From NCBI GenBank assembly GCA_032622095.1, contig CP136066.1:170634664-170698663 (forward strand): a DNA stretch of 64,000 bases, read 5' to 3'. The translations under genes and the position numbers were made by a program. Source of the DNA: Siphonodentalium dalli. Taxonomy: Eukaryota > Mollusca > Scaphopoda > Gadilida > Siphonodentaliidae. The notes under the pieces are model-generated. The model did no database searches, was not told the origin of the DNA, and worked only from the letters and a program-made list of their open reading frames with translations. This document shows, one piece after another, positions 33,423 to 43,731 of the stretch (its first letter is position 1; each line of letters opens with the position of its first letter).

Positions 33423-33820
33423 TTAACCCTTTACCCAACAAAACGGCCAAAACCGGCCAAATAAAGCTTCAACAGCCTAAAATATCTTCGGTCTGTCTCA
33501 ATAGAACCATACAAATATGGATATCATTGGAAACGGCTCCTTGACCACATTGTGATAGTTACAGTTATGCCCTGTGCCAATGCATTCTCTTATATATGCG
33601 AGTCGACCATAGGTCGCCTCGCATATATAAGAGAATGCATTGGCCTAAAAAAAATCTTTTTTTAACACTTTTTACCATTTTTTCTTACATTCTTTAACAA
33701 TTTTATAATTTTTAATGTGTTAAGCCAATGCATTCTCTTATATATGCGAGGCGACCTATGGTCGACTCGAATATAAGAGAATGCATTGGCACAGGGCCGT
33801 TCTGTTGGGTAAAGGATTAA
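33423..33820 (-). mobile_element. TTAA-flanked nested-hairpin element, copy 3
   Basis: In reverse orientation relative to copies 1 and 2 (GGCCGG shoulder on the left). TTAA at 33423 and 33817; the right end reads TGTTGGGTAAAGGA, one change from consensus. One arm of the second hairpin has lost AT-rich bases (CTCGAATATAAGAG for CTCGCATATATAAGAG). Confidence 0.88.
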
Positions 33821-34281
33821 AGCACAAATTAGTTTTGCTACAATCAACTTTACTCATGTTGTCCTCTATCTACCTTATATAGATCATTTAGAACATATTT
33901 AGCTCTCTGCAGATGGTCTATATTTGGTCTGAATTTCCAATACTCGTTCCAATGCAGGCATTCTGACACGGTCCTCGTGAAAACGTGTTGAACTAGTTCC
34001 AGGGCTAAATTGGAAATTTACCTCCTGGTCAGCATTGATGAGAAGATTGTCGGGCAGATTGAACATTCAAATATGAGCCTGTATTAGCGAAGGTTTTATG
34101 GAATAAGTTATATTTGGCGGCGAAAGATGGGGATCGATGTGATACCGGTACAATATATAGGTTTCCTAACTTGTTATTTTATATTTTTAAGTGGCGATAT
34201 CATTTTTTTAAATTAATAATAAAGGCATTGTCTGACTTAGTTACTATTGTCATGGAACATCATAGGCATAATGTGGCTTTA
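33821..34281. other. No gene seen
   Basis: AT-rich; leads into the receptor tail relic. TM7-like coding sequence was looked for and not found. Confidence 0.4.
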
Positions 34282-34890
34282 GCCCCGTAAACGATTAGCC
34301 CCGGAGCTTTGATGAAGAAGAACGTCAGTTGTCAACCATATATGACTTCAAGAACTTCTTCATAAATGAGAAGTTTGCGTTTTGTCAGACTTGAATAAAA
34401 TGCAATGTCATTTCACCATTTCGTCGGACACATATTTCACAGAAGCCAACGAAGAATAATAATAGATCTACGAGTTCAAGGACGTCAGATGTGGCGTGGA
34501 AATTCCGCGTTCTGACAGGCAGCCTGGAATCAATTTAATAGCATGTCAATAAACCATCCATGAGTTCAATAATGTGTTTAGAAATGGGGATTTAGCGTTC
34601 TGACATTCAACTAGCGATAGGTTTTGATATCATTTCACACCATTGTAAAACATTTTTCACAGCAAATAGTGAAGATAAAACATCTGTTAGTTCAAGGAGA
34701 ACTTCACAAATGTCAACTATGCGTTCTGACAGTCAGTCCGTGATAAATTTTGATGGTATTACACCAGCGCTAGACAAAGGTTTCGCAGAAGCCAGTGAAG
34801 TTACAAATGAAATTCAAACAGAAAAGCAATTAGTGATATCGTATGACAGTGAGGCAGATTCTACTGCCCATATATACAGAGCGATATGAG
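34282..34890 (+). pseudogene. Third, fragmented copy of receptor tail repeats
   Basis: Tail-unit words recur at roughly 100-130 bp intervals: TTTCACAGAAGCCAACGAAG, AGTTCAAGGACGTCAGATG, TTCCGCGTTCTGACAGGCAG, then ATGAGTTCAATAATG, then TCAAGGAGAACTTCACAAATG. It ends F-A-E-A-S-E-V-T-N-E-I-Q-T-E-K-Q in one frame at about 34787-34835. Multiple stops and shifts. No transmembrane part remains. Confidence 0.78.
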
Positions 34891-35113
34891 TGTGTTAATG
34901 GGTTGGTCGATATGGCACCACACTATCGCGGAAGGATATAAAGATATGCGCAGCCTCGAGTTCTATCCGTCCGCGATGTCACAAGTGCAGCATGGACAAC
35001 AATATTGACATCCGTGTCGTTCTGTGTTGATTACACGCCATCCGTCCTAGAATCTGTGAATTAAATAAAAACAGATTTACAATGCAGGGCTTGTTTTGTT
35101 ATGTGCGATGATC

Positions 35114-35514
35114 TTAACCCTTTAACCAACAGAACGGCCCTGTGCCAATGCATTCTCTTATATATGCGAGTCGACCATAGGTCGCCTCGCATATATAAGA
35201 GAATGCATTGGCTTAACACATTAAAAATTATAAAATTGTTAAAGAATGTAAGAAAAAATGGTAAAAAGTGTTAAAAAAAAGATTTTTTTTAGGCCAATGC
35301 ATTCTCTTATATATGCGAGGCGACCTATGGTCGACTCGCATATATAAGAGAATGCATTGGCACAGGGCATAACTGTAACTATCACAATGTGGTCAAGGAG
35401 CCGGTTCCAATGATATCCATATTTGTATGGTTCTATTGAGACAGACCGAAGATATTTTAGGCTGTTGAAGCTTTATTTGGCCGGTTTTGGCCGGTTTGTT
35501 GGGTAAAGGGGCAA
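35114..35514 (+). mobile_element. TTAA-flanked nested-hairpin element, copy 4
   Basis: The left TTAA at 35114 is intact and the inner end reads CCCTTTAACCAACA (one change). The right end TGTTGGGTAAAGGG is followed by GCAA instead of TTAA, so one target copy has mutated. Both hairpins are intact. It lies between the receptor tail relic and its 3' flank. Confidence 0.88.
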
Positions 35515-35849
35515 TGCTTTCATTCAGGTTTCATGGTTGATGGTAACGTCATTTGTGAGCTGTTTCACGGTGTGCGTATGGAACGCTTGTTCCATACGGA
35601 TTTGTAAATATGGAGCAACAGAAACACTGCAATTCCAGGAAGAGTGCAATAAATATCTTTATTGCCTCCATCACAGGTCACGACATTTGTCCTAACACCA
35701 AAATTACCTATTATACGACAAGGTTCTTAACTCCCGAAATGTACAATTTCCACATGTCCTCAAGACATTGGTCAGAGATGCAGCGATATATGGAAACAAG
35801 AGATAATAATGAAACAGTCAGATGCCTTGAATAATTCAGGCCGTTCTCC
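35515..35849. other. No convincing gene
   Basis: A 74-residue frame at 35610-35834 is open but has no recognisable domain. It contains the palindromic CGTATGGAACG...CGTTCCATACG pair at about 35576-35600. Confidence 0.35.
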
Positions 35850-36041
35850 CGAAAATTCGCATATTATCTGCTTATAATATAATTTGTTTTAAGTCGATAA
35901 TCTACTTAGAATCTTATCGTTTTGAGTCGACAATGAACTGAAAATAAGAGTGTTCAGTCACATTGTCGACTCAGAATGACTTCGTTATAGGTTCATTATG
36001 TGCGGACAATGACACAAATAAACCTTGTCACGACATACAGG
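35850..36041. repeat. Duplicated 3' flank of the receptor family, second copy (left part)
   Basis: Aligns with 12310-12480, with the stem TTTTGAGTCGACAATG / CATTGTCGACTCAG. The flank resumes after the compound element at about 37880-38045 (TTATGTGCGTATTTGTGCGA then GGATATGTTG, matching about 12628-12657). Confidence 0.75.
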
Positions 36042-37873
36042 CCGTATTCGTCATCTCCGCTTTAAACCTCCGAGTTTAAACCTGGTTTAAACCTACATTG
36101 GCGGTCCACCCAAACCGGGTCTAAGGGGCGTTTTTGTCGTTCAGTTGCCAGCTAATTGACAACTCGATTCGGTGATATGATTATGCAATCAAACTACCCT
36201 CTTACCAATCGGACCAAAGGATAGGCCGATATAATGGTTATTGACAAGTCATCGATTATCGTGACCGCGTGCACGTACAATGGATTTATTCATTGAGAAA
36301 CAAGTATCGCTAATTGACTATTAATCCGATCTCATTCTGTGTTGAAAAGCAATTTAACAAAGGGCATGTCTCTCAACACGAGTTTCACGCTTTGTTCATC
36401 ACTTTGTTTGTGATAGGTTTCTGCAAGATGCTTCACCCGAAAAGACAAAATTTTGTGTATTTACATGTATATCTGTATATATTAAAGGATATAGGAGCTG
36501 TCTAGCTGTATGTCCGTTTGTATGTTCGCAACTGTTTTCCAATACCTCTGGACCGATTTCAATTAAATTAGGGGTGTGGTGATTCGTGTGGTATAACGCG
36601 TTAGGTTTTAAAAAATTTGATTTAAAAATAAGGAAAATATAATTTTTAAAAAATGAAAAAATTATGTTAAATTGAGTAAGGAGTTGAATCTAAAAAGAAA
36701 CAAAATTTAAAATTTAATTTAACATTTGTTTGTTTTAAATTTAATTAAAATATTTTTTAAATTAAAATGATAAAAATGTGCACAAAGCCCCTCTGGCGCT
36801 GAATAAAATTTCCATAATCGAGTCAATCCTGGACCAAGAGGCCAGTCAAGTAAAGGCAATTTGCTTATGAGTGCACACCATAAGCGGCATCTGAACTGTT
36901 GGAAGTTGGCAGCCATGCAGAGGGATAGCTTTTAATAAAGAAATATATTACATGCGTTGATTTTTTTCACAGTCATAAATTTCCAGTCATGCAGAAAATC
37001 AAAAAGGTTCCCAGGTTTTGAATTGGTAGAATATTATGGGAATTTATGTGCGTAGCCAGAGTAGAGCTTTGTGGCATGATCTACATCAAAATAAGTTATC
37101 AAATTTGACTCATATAGCATTATAGGTTGAGGATTGCAAACTATGTGTATAGCATATCTGGTCATGCAGTAGCATCGTTTTGGTGTCAAAATTAAAACGT
37201 TGAACCCTTCAAATGAATTCGTAGAAAACACCAGTATTTGCGATTGCCACAAGCCAAACAAAAAACCCCACAAAATAGTTGTAAAAATCATATATATGGG
37301 AACATGTCCATATCTGAGCAAAGCTCGCATGCGAATGAATCAACTGTGACATGATAACACCAGTCGCCACTTAGACACGCCCTCACTCAAGATTATTTAC
37401 AGCTCCACCCTTTGACTGATTGTTTGACAATTCTAAACCGCGATGAAGAAAAGACGGATTCGTCATCTCAAGTTTAGCCTCGATAAAGCTGGTTTAGCTG
37501 GACCGCCGAATTAGATGGTTTAGTTGCCGGTTTAAGCTTATAAAACGCAAAAACAATATTGAAATTGACAAAAACTTATCCCCATACGATTTATATGTTT
37601 CAATCAAAATATGACCGCTGTCGTAATTATTGATTTTCGCAATCAATAAAATGAGTCGGTCCGCATTAGGAAAGTACGTTTAATTAGCTCGACGATACAG
37701 AGACACTATTGCTAAACCACTGGTCTGGCTGGACCAGGTTTAAACCAGAGATGACGAATGCGTCACTTAGACCTGCGGTTTCGGGTTTAAACCACGGATT
37801 TTGCTGACTCGTGGTGGTTTAAACCTAGAGGTTTACGTAGACCAGGTTTAAACCTGAGATGACGAATCCGGCC
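36042..37873. mobile_element. Compound fold-back element with ATTCGTCATCTC ends, one element nested in another
   Basis: The left end GGCCGTATTCGTCATCTC is matched by the right end GAGATGACGAATCCGGCC. Both ends are packed with GGTTTAAACC palindromes. The flanking sequence on both sides belongs to the duplicated receptor 3' flank, continuous at about 12490-12530, so the boundaries are supported. A second pair of ends, GGATTCGTCATCTC at about 37455 and GAGATGACGAATGCG at about 37750-37765, lies inside, pointing to a nested related copy of about 310 bp. Frames inside (for example 37034-37330 minus) have no known domain. No target duplication is clear. Confidence 0.75.
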
Positions 37874-38086
37874 ATAGGATGTATTCTCTTTAAAATTATT
37901 TTGTTCACTGTGGCATGCGCCATAACACGGAATAATGGATATAAGTCCTTTATCTGGTTATTTCAGCCTGAATCAAATAATCCACTATGAACATTGTAGG
38001 TCACTATGGGTAGCTTATGTGCGTATTTGTGCGAGGATATGTTGAATAATTCCCTTCGTTTTGGCATATGAGGCAATCATGTACAT

Positions 38087-38114
38087 CATCATCATCATCA
38101 TCATCATTATCATG
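38087..38114. repeat. (CAT)n run, likely 3' tail of the ORF1 element
   Basis: About nine CAT repeats. On the minus strand this is (ATG)n, placed directly downstream of the retrotransposon ORF1 and its short 3' region, as expected for a simple-repeat tail. Confidence 0.7.
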
Positions 38115-39410
38115 TTCTTGGAACAAGTCTTGCGACTTTTTGTTCCTGTACTAATGATAATACATTTATTTGTAATCAATTAATTGGGAGACAGAGTCGA
38201 GTGGACTCTTATCCCAATTTTACAATGTGAACATTAACAATTTTCAATTTGTCACAATAGGTAGTAAGTCATCGACATTCGACAATGTCCATGTCTTGGA
38301 TAAAACATCTTTTTGTTGGTTCATTTTCTCTCTTTTTCTTTAGTTCAACTCTGAGTGTATAAAGTTCTTCTATTTCCTTTCTTGAATACTCTCGATTGAA
38401 ATATATTTTTAGTTGTCCCTTTACTCCAGTTTCTTTTTTATTGAATAAATTCGCTTCTTTTATCATTTGGTCTCGTGAATGTTTAGAATTTAATAACAAT
38501 TTCACTGGTCGATGTTTGTTTTCAGTTTTGTGACCAATCCGCTGGTATGACAGTACTTCAGTCGCCTCACATGTTGTCGTTTTTATTACTGTTTTTGATA
38601 TTTGAGTCAGATCTGCTTCTTCTGTTGATCCATGGGGTATGTTTGCTACTATATGATGTTGTTGTTTCTGTTTTCTACGATGTTTTTGTTTTTTTCTAAC
38701 ACTTTTCAATGTCTCGTTTATGTTCATTTCTAACCTTCTTGTAATTGCTTTATCTCAGTTTTCTGTAGAGCAAACGATTGTGCTTGCTGTTTCGGACATT
38801 CCTTGATTTGGTTGTCCGTTTTTCTTTTCAAGGCGTCAAGTTTTGTTTGAAACTCACCTCTCTCGATAGCTTGTCTGTCTTCATGATTTGATAACCGCTT
38901 TTCTACTTTGAATATCCTGGTTTCCATTTTCAACATAATACTGCTTATTTCTGTTGTGTGCGTTTCCATTCTGGTCAATTGTTTCTTCTCAAATCGTTCA
39001 AAACGCAAATCATATTGTTCAAGACTAAGGACTACTTTTTCTAATAATACTTCCATGCGCTCCATTCGTTTTTCTACTGCTTTCATCGTGCTATGTGTGT
39101 CTTTACATCCATGTGTCTTTTGTTGTACTTGGTTATTTTCTCCTTGTGTTTCTGTCTCGTGTGTCAAGTCCGTTGAGGCTAGATTATGTTTCTTTTCTTG
39201 CGTTTTTGTATTTTTGCAGCGTTTACATGGCCATAAAATGGCTTTTGATCGTTTGACGAGATTTTCCGCATCTTCTCTTTCAATTCCCAGGCAGCTGACA
39301 TGGAAAGCGTGCTTACAAAAATCACATATTATTTTGTAACTTAGTTTCTTGAAGGTTCCATCGCAGGAAAAACACTTATCTGTGCACATGTTGGAGTTAC
39401 TATTTTGTTT
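38115..39410 (-). mobile_element. Non-LTR retrotransposon ORF1-only copy (HAL1-like structure)
   Basis: Reading on the minus strand: ORF1 (39388 to 38269), a short 3' region of about 150 bp with AATAAATGTATT, then the ATG-type tail at 38087-38114. The endonuclease and reverse transcriptase (ORF2) are missing, though ORF1 and a plausible 3' end are present. The 5' side abuts the 39413 element exactly. Confidence 0.6.
38269..39388 (-). pseudogene. Retrotransposon ORF1 protein with PHD finger, coiled coil and RRM-like end (frameshifted)
   Basis: The first frame (from M-C-T-D-K-C-F-S-C-D-G, to 38730) has a C4HC3 PHD finger in the first 60 residues: CFSC, CDFC, H-V-S-C, CKRC. A Glu/Lys-rich coiled coil of about 100 residues follows (M-E-R-M-E-V-L-L-E-K-V and onwards). 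The frame stops at Q-L-Q-E-G and a second frame starts two bases later (38727-38269). It carries a basic stretch and R-I-G-H-K...R-P-V-K-L-L-L-N-S...R-D-Q-M-I-K-E-A-N, the RRM/C-terminal pattern of L1/CR1-type ORF1 proteins. Such proteins bind RNA and act as chaperones. The break may be a mutation or a stop-restart. An upstream ATG at 39425 lies in the neighbouring element's end and is probably fortuitous. Confidence 0.75.
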
Positions 39411-39412
39411 TA

Positions 39413-40058
39413 GGTGACACTCCACAGTTTCGAATGATCAGTAGGGGTGATTTTATAGATATAAAGTGCTAGTGGTTTCTGGCACCATTCATGTGGTATG
39501 TATATTGAGACATGGTGGGATATGAATTTGTGTAATTTTAGAAGGTGTTCTAGACTGATGAAAACATTAAGTGCAAGTGACCTTGACCCCACCCATAGAC
39601 AGCAGTAGCGTTTTCTGCGAAACAGTGGCTCTAGATACTGGGTCAATTTTTTAGCACCCAAAATTTGTCATCTGCATTAAAAATTGATTTTCTGGAAAAT
39701 TTAACGGCGAAACTTGAATTTTTTTCACATTGATGTTGGAAGCCAGAGGCCTTTAAACCAACATAGGTGACCATGCTTGAATAAATCTGGTATTCGTGCC
39801 TCTTGGGTATGAACATGCAATATTTTGGTCTTTTTTTGAATAAAAATCACATTTTCGATCAAAAGATCAAGGGCCATAACTCTTGATAGTCCATATATTA
39901 TGGAAATTATGTATCAAATTCTGAATGCCTATTCTGTACTAATTTCAGGCATATATATATTGTCTATATGGCTTGGTATCATAATCCAGATAAATCTCAA
40001 TGAATCTATGGGCCCCTTATTTCTGGGCCCATACCTGTTGAAACTGTGGAGTGTCACC
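39413..40058. mobile_element. 646-bp TTAA-type element M, copy 1
   Basis: The ends are GGTGACACTCCACAGTTTC and GAAACTGTGGAGTGTCACC. TTAA follows at 40059; the left flank is TTTA, altered where the ORF1 element joins. Same length as copy 2 at 42153. No protein is supported; the minus-strand frame at 39410-39661 occurs in both copies but has no domain. Confidence 0.85.
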
Positions 40059-42148
40059 TTAAAGACCAGCAAATAGCACCATTGTCATCTGTCAAATTGA
40101 CAAATATTTACACTGAAAATCATTTTTAGCAAATCTGCTCAGTTAGAAGGAACATTTTATGTTAAATACACCATTCTTCTATGGAAATTCCAATACATGT
40201 GGCCTTTAGACATATAAATTGGTGGGGATATGGAGTCTTAGAGCAGTGGGGGGGGGGGGGGGGGGGTGGTGGTGGTTTATGTGTGTTGTTATTGATGATG
40301 TTTTAGATGATGGGTACTTCTTCATGACATCATGCTCCTTGAATCTTAGCTGAAAAGGCTGACATTGACATTACACAGTATACTAAAAGATTATATATTC
40401 AGTCTTTCTTATTCACAAGTGTGAAATATAATAATTCATGTTTTCCTGGACATATTTCACTTGACAACATATTGTTCATGTGATGTCATAACCCTGTATA
40501 GCTTTCCCTTAATGCTAAATAAGACTTGGAATTGTTTAACCCATGGTTTTGGGAGAGTATTAAAGATAGTAGTTGCATGAAATATAATGTTTTATTTTGA
40601 TATCTGAGGAAAGATGCATCTCATAATATATTTTATACAACATTTTGGAATTTCAGACCTTTTTCAAGCTATAGATGATGGTTGAATATATACATTTTGT
40701 CACTACATCAAGCATAACGTCATTGGGTTCTGAAAGACCCAAAAGAGGTGAAATCATGCGGGTGCATGTAAATCCCCACCCAATCTTGCTGCTTGTGATT
40801 GCAATAACGCATGGGGTGTAATATATCATTTAAAGCGATATAATGCAGAGAATATGGAGATGTGGTCCATATTAAAGATTAATGAAATTGCTTTCCCCTT
40901 AAAGACCAGCAAATAGCACCATTGTCATCTGTCAACTTGACAAATATTTACACTGAAAATCATTTTTAGCAAATCTGCTCAGTTAGAAGGAACATTTTAT
41001 GTTAAATACACCATTCTTCTATGGAAATTCCAATACATGTGGCATTTAGACATATAAATTGGTGGGGATATGGAGTCTTAGAGCAGTGGGGGGTGGTAGT
41101 TTATGTGTGTTGTTATTGATGATGTTTTAGATGATGGGTACTTCTTCATGACATCATGCTCCTTGAATCTTAGCTGAAAAGGCTGACATTGACATTACAC
41201 AGTATACTAAAAGATTAGATATTCAGTCTTTCTTATTATTGCACACACAATGGCTTATTTGTGCGAAATACAGCAAAATACAGAAGAATTGAAACGTTCA
41301 ATAAAAAAATGTGTATTGTTCTTAAACAATACAAACATATTACGTCAACAACGGCACTGGCGACGTCAACTTTAACAGAAAATGTCTTCGCTAAATTATG
41401 GGATATAGTCTACATTAAGCACACGTTTGTTCAATTAAATACAACAATATCGACATAAATGTTAGTATGTTACAAGCTGCAATCTTCAAAGTGTGCAATA
41501 AATATAGAACAACACAGTTGTGTGAACATAGTAACGTTATTGCACTCGTTTGTCGTGCTGCGAGGTAAAACTCGAACCTCCGGTTCTCGTTTTACCATCG
41601 CGTCACAACAAACTCGTGCAATAACGTTAACCAGTTCACACACTTGTGTCGTTCTATCTATTTCACAAGCGTGAAATCTAATAATTCATGTTTTCCTGGA
41701 CATATTTCACTTGACAACATATTGTTCATGTGGTGTCATAACCCTGTATAGCTTTCCCTTAATGCTAAATAAGACTTGGAATTGTTTAACCCATGGTTTT
41801 GGGAGAGTATTAAAGATAGTAGTTGCATGAAATATAATGTTTTATTTTGATATCTGAGGAAAAGATGCATCTCATAATATATTTTATACAACATTTTTGC
41901 ATTTCAGACCCTTTTCAAGCTATAGATGATGGTTGAATATATACATTATGTCACTACGTCAAGCATAACGTCATTGGGTTATGAAAGACCCGAAATAGAT
42001 GAAATCATGGGGGTGCATGTAAATCCCCACCAATCTTGCTGCTTGTGATTGCAATAACGCATGGGGTGTAATATATCATTTTAAGCGGTATAATGCAGAG
42101 AATATGGAGATGTGGTCCATATTAAAGATTAATGAAATTGCATTCCTC
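40059..42148. repeat. Tandem pair of unit U, each bounded by TTAA
   Basis: U1 is 40059-40898 (840 bp) and U2 is 40899-42148. Both begin TTAAAGACCAGCAAATAGC and end AATGAAATTGC followed by a short C/T tract, and are nearly identical apart from a poly-G length change (a G run of about 18 at 40247-40266) and an insert in U2. Unlike M, U has no inverted ends. The series is M-TTAA-U-TTAA-U-TTAA-M-TTAA. Confidence 0.88.
41238..41661. mobile_element. Fold-back insert in U2, absent from U1
   Basis: U1 reads TTTCTTATTCACAAG without a break, whereas U2 has about 424 bp between TTTCTTATT and TCACAAG. The right part (about 41504-41658) is an imperfect palindrome: TAGAACAACACAGTTGTGTG with its complement near CACACACTTGTGTCGTTCTA, and GTAACGTTATTGCACTCG with CGTGCAATAACGTTA. 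No protein is coded. Confidence 0.78.
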
Positions 42149-42152
42149 TTAA

Positions 42153-42798
42153 GGTGACACTCCACAGTTTCGAATGATCAGTAGGGGTGATTTTATAGAT
42201 GTAAGTGCTAGTGGTTTCTGGCACCATTCATGTGGTATGTATATTGAGACAAGGTGGGATATGAATTTGTGTAATTTTAGAAGGTGTTCTAGACTGATGA
42301 AAAAATTAAGTTCAAGTGACCTTGACCCCACCCATAGACAGCAGTAGCGTTTTCTGCGAAACAGTGGCTCTAGATACTGGGTCAATTTTTTAGCACCCAA
42401 AATTTGTCATCTGCATTAAAAATTGATTTTCTGGAAAATTTAACGGCGAAAGTTTGAAATTTTTTCACATTGATGTTGGAAGCCAGAGGCCTTTAAACAA
42501 ACATAGGTGACCATGCTTGAAAATATCTGGTATTCGTGCCTCTTGGGTATGAAAATACAATATTTTGGTATTTTTTTGAATAAAAATCACATTTTCGATC
42601 AAAAGATCAAGGGCCATAACTCTTGATAGCCCATATATTATGGAAATTATGTATCAAATTCTGAATGCCTATTCTGTACTAATTTCAGGCATATATATAT
42701 TGTCTATATGGCTTGGGATCATAATCCAGATAAATCTCAATGAATCTATGGGCCCCCTATTTCTGGGCCCATACCTGTTGAAACTGTGGAGTGTCACC
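42153..42798. mobile_element. 646-bp TTAA-type element M, copy 2
   Basis: Intact TTAA on both sides (42149-42152 and 42799-42802), with the same inverted ends as copy 1. It differs from copy 1 by scattered substitutions and single-base indels. Confidence 0.88.
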
Positions 42799-42802
42799 TT
42801 AA

Positions 42803-43189
42803 CTCTTCCATCGTCGTTGCTAAGGTTAAATTAACAAGAATGTTCCTGTAGGTATATTAAGAGAATTAGAATCGAATAACTTCAAAACATCCACGAATTT
42901 TCCATCAGAATTTCACATATAAGTTCCATGATATGTAACAGTCATTTTGTAGAAGTTTTTTTTCGGCGTCATTTCTGTCGTTTTTTGTAGTTTTTCGCGT
43001 TATTTTACGGAGCTTATTTTTTCATGACTGGCTGGCTATTGTGACACCATACATCTAGCAACAGTAGAGATAGCTTCCATGATACAATCGGACAATACTG
43101 GAGACCGCACAAATAAATGGTCGAACAGGACTGTCCGATCACGCACCATACCATAATGACACTAATATTAGCATAAGGATTGTGTCGAT
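42803..43189. other. No gene seen
   Basis: Nothing recognised. Confidence 0.4.
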
Positions 43190-43314
43190 ACAGCCATCGA
43201 ATTCCTGCGATATTTCCCTTTGTTATCCTTCAACCCATTTCCTCTCTTCTGATTGGCTGAGAGTGCGTCACATGGCGGGCGATAAATCACCATATTACCC
43301 TCGAGGGTAACATT
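43190..43314. repeat. Left part of the repeat unit into which Harbinger inserted
   Basis: TTCCTCTCTTCTGATTGGCT, GAGAGTGCGTCACATGGCGG and TACCCTCGAGGGTAACATT match 48866-48936. The unit continues at 47819. Confidence 0.85.
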
Positions 43315-43731
43315 GGCTGCGGACACACGTACCACAGTTTCGATGGCATAGTAGGTGTGACAATTAATTATGGTGGAGTTTGGTGACAATTGGCCAACAT
43401 AATTTATATGGCATAGGAAGTCATGTCGCCCACCGCATATTCACACAGTGAGTCGACTGACCAATTAACCCATTGCGTTTCACCAAGGCTGATCTCTACT
43501 CATTACGTTTAGCCACATTGTATTCTCTACGATACATAAAATTGCACGATCGATCGTCCATAATTGTGTTTGAACCTATTCACTCACATATCATGCAAGT
43601 GGCATGTTTTTATTGATATGAGCTGAATACATGTTTATCTACTTATATTATTTTCACGCGTATTAAGTCAGTTCCCCAATTGCGTGTTTTATTTTGCGAC
43701 GTTAAATTCTACGCATAATTAGGCTAACATC

